Source of the DNA: Sandaracinus sp.
Lineage (GTDB): Bacteria; Myxococcota_A; Polyangia; Polyangiales; Houyiibacteriaceae
Length of the DNA: 64,000 nt
Reading direction: 5' to 3'
NCBI GenBank assembly: GCA_002699025.1
Contig: PABA01000124.1
Span: forward strand, 1 to 64,000
The position numbers and the translations under genes are program-made. Numbering within the stretch: the first letter of the stretch is position 1; every line of letters starts with the position of its first letter. The notes below the pieces were generated by a model. It was not told the DNA's origin, did no database searches, and was given only the letters and a program-made list of their open reading frames with translations. Below, in pieces: positions 63,684-64,000 of the stretch.

Positions 63684-63847
63684 GAGTCCTGCGGACACCG
63701 GGAGTCCTGCGGACGCCGGGGAGTCCTGCGGACGCCGGGAGTCCTGCGGACGCCGGGAGTCCTGCGGACGCCGGGAGTCCTGCGGACACCGGGGAGTCCT
63801 GCGGGCACCGGGAGTCCTGCGGACGCCGAGGAGTCCTGCGGACACCT
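63684..63847. repeat. 18-bp tandem array (about nine units)
   Basis: GAGTCCTGCGGACGCCGG-type units follow one another with 18-20 bp spacing from 63684 to 63847, with small substitutions. There are no spacers, so it is not a CRISPR array. The surrounding 63626-64000 holds no supported gene. Confidence 0.9.
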
Positions 63848-63971
63848 GGGCCTTCGCGTGGGCTCGGGGTCGGGCGGGCGTCACGCGGCGCGGGCGGCGA
63901 AAACCGCGTGATCTCGCATGGCTGGGCGGCCGCAAGGGGTCAGCCCGGCCGGGCGAGAGTCCTTCGGAGCG

Positions 63972-63999
63972 AAGTTGAACCTGACGTCAAGTTCAACTT
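63972..63999. promoter_or_regulatory. 28-bp near-perfect palindrome (operator)
   Basis: AAGTTGAAC, then C, TGACGTCA, A and GTTCAACTT: every base pairs with its mirror image except the pair at 63981/63990. It looks like the operator of a MerR-family or similar dimeric regulator, serving a gene just beyond the window edge. Confidence 0.7.
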
Positions 64000-64000
64000 T

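Noticed and set aside
63684-63847. CRISPR-like array
   Set aside because: Units abut with no spacers and are 18 bp long.

Overview
The window is about 70% G+C and dense with coding sequence. Many genes begin with GTG and overlap their neighbours by GTGA or ATGA. It carries several eukaryote-like Ser/Thr kinases, a sigma-54 activator, Asp/Ala/Gly-rich lipoproteins with a VWA-like or CAP domain, a CFI-box C-terminus and a DUF4266/DUF3570 pair. These traits point to the phylum Myxococcota, most likely the Polyangia (Sandaracinaceae-like). That placement rests on gene content only. The window is chromosomal and close to the replication origin: dnaA lies at 60461-61840 with a candidate oriC beside it, and four parS centromere sites lie 20-23 kb away.

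Layout. 1-3249: carrier protein, AMP-ligase and PLP-decarboxylase operon. 3377-6808: membrane-anchored HExxH protein, FIST-domain protein and a YheU-like protein. 7371-15765: signalling block (NarL-type two-component pair, membrane-anchored kinase, giant kinase/ATPase/TPR protein, sigma-54 activator). A secreted protein (16056) follows, with a sigma-54-type promoter upstream. 17787-20559: methyltransferase and bifunctional Rel. 20911-32171: mostly accessory genes (VWA-like and CAP lipoproteins, globin/zinc-ribbon plus CDGSH protein, WD40 protein, SRPBCC protein, a LAS-type peptidase lipoprotein). 32487-37951: two SPFH/flotillin proteins with a YqiJ-like partner, then cdsA and uppS. 38131-41146: DnaJ-family protein, the parS cluster, bioF and bioD. 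41743-47048: glutaryl-CoA dehydrogenase, tRNA-Ala(CGC), serC, a lipoprotein and uvrB. 47171-52787: CFI-box protein, DUF4266/DUF3570, Crp-like regulator and two glycosyltransferases. 53534-60455: amino-acid and amine catabolism genes (ornithine cyclodeaminase family, 2-hydroxyacid dehydrogenase, agmatine deiminase, ectoine-hydrolase-like M24 protein, short-form succinate-semialdehyde dehydrogenase). The window ends with dnaA, oriC and an outer-membrane barrel protein.

The most unusual signal is structural. At four unrelated genes (carrier protein, membrane kinase, VWA-like lipoprotein, agmatine deiminase) the 3' end of the coding sequence is the first unit of a short tandem repeat (period 131, 79, 85 and 74 bp) that continues past the stop codon as degenerate copies. 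At the agmatine deiminase the two extra copies have lost the catalytic cysteine. Several other intergenic regions carry tandem arrays whose period is a multiple of 3 (18 or 24 bp). A second recurrent pattern is a TANNNT box 5-8 nt upstream of start codons that lack a Shine-Dalgarno sequence, which suggests leaderless transcription.
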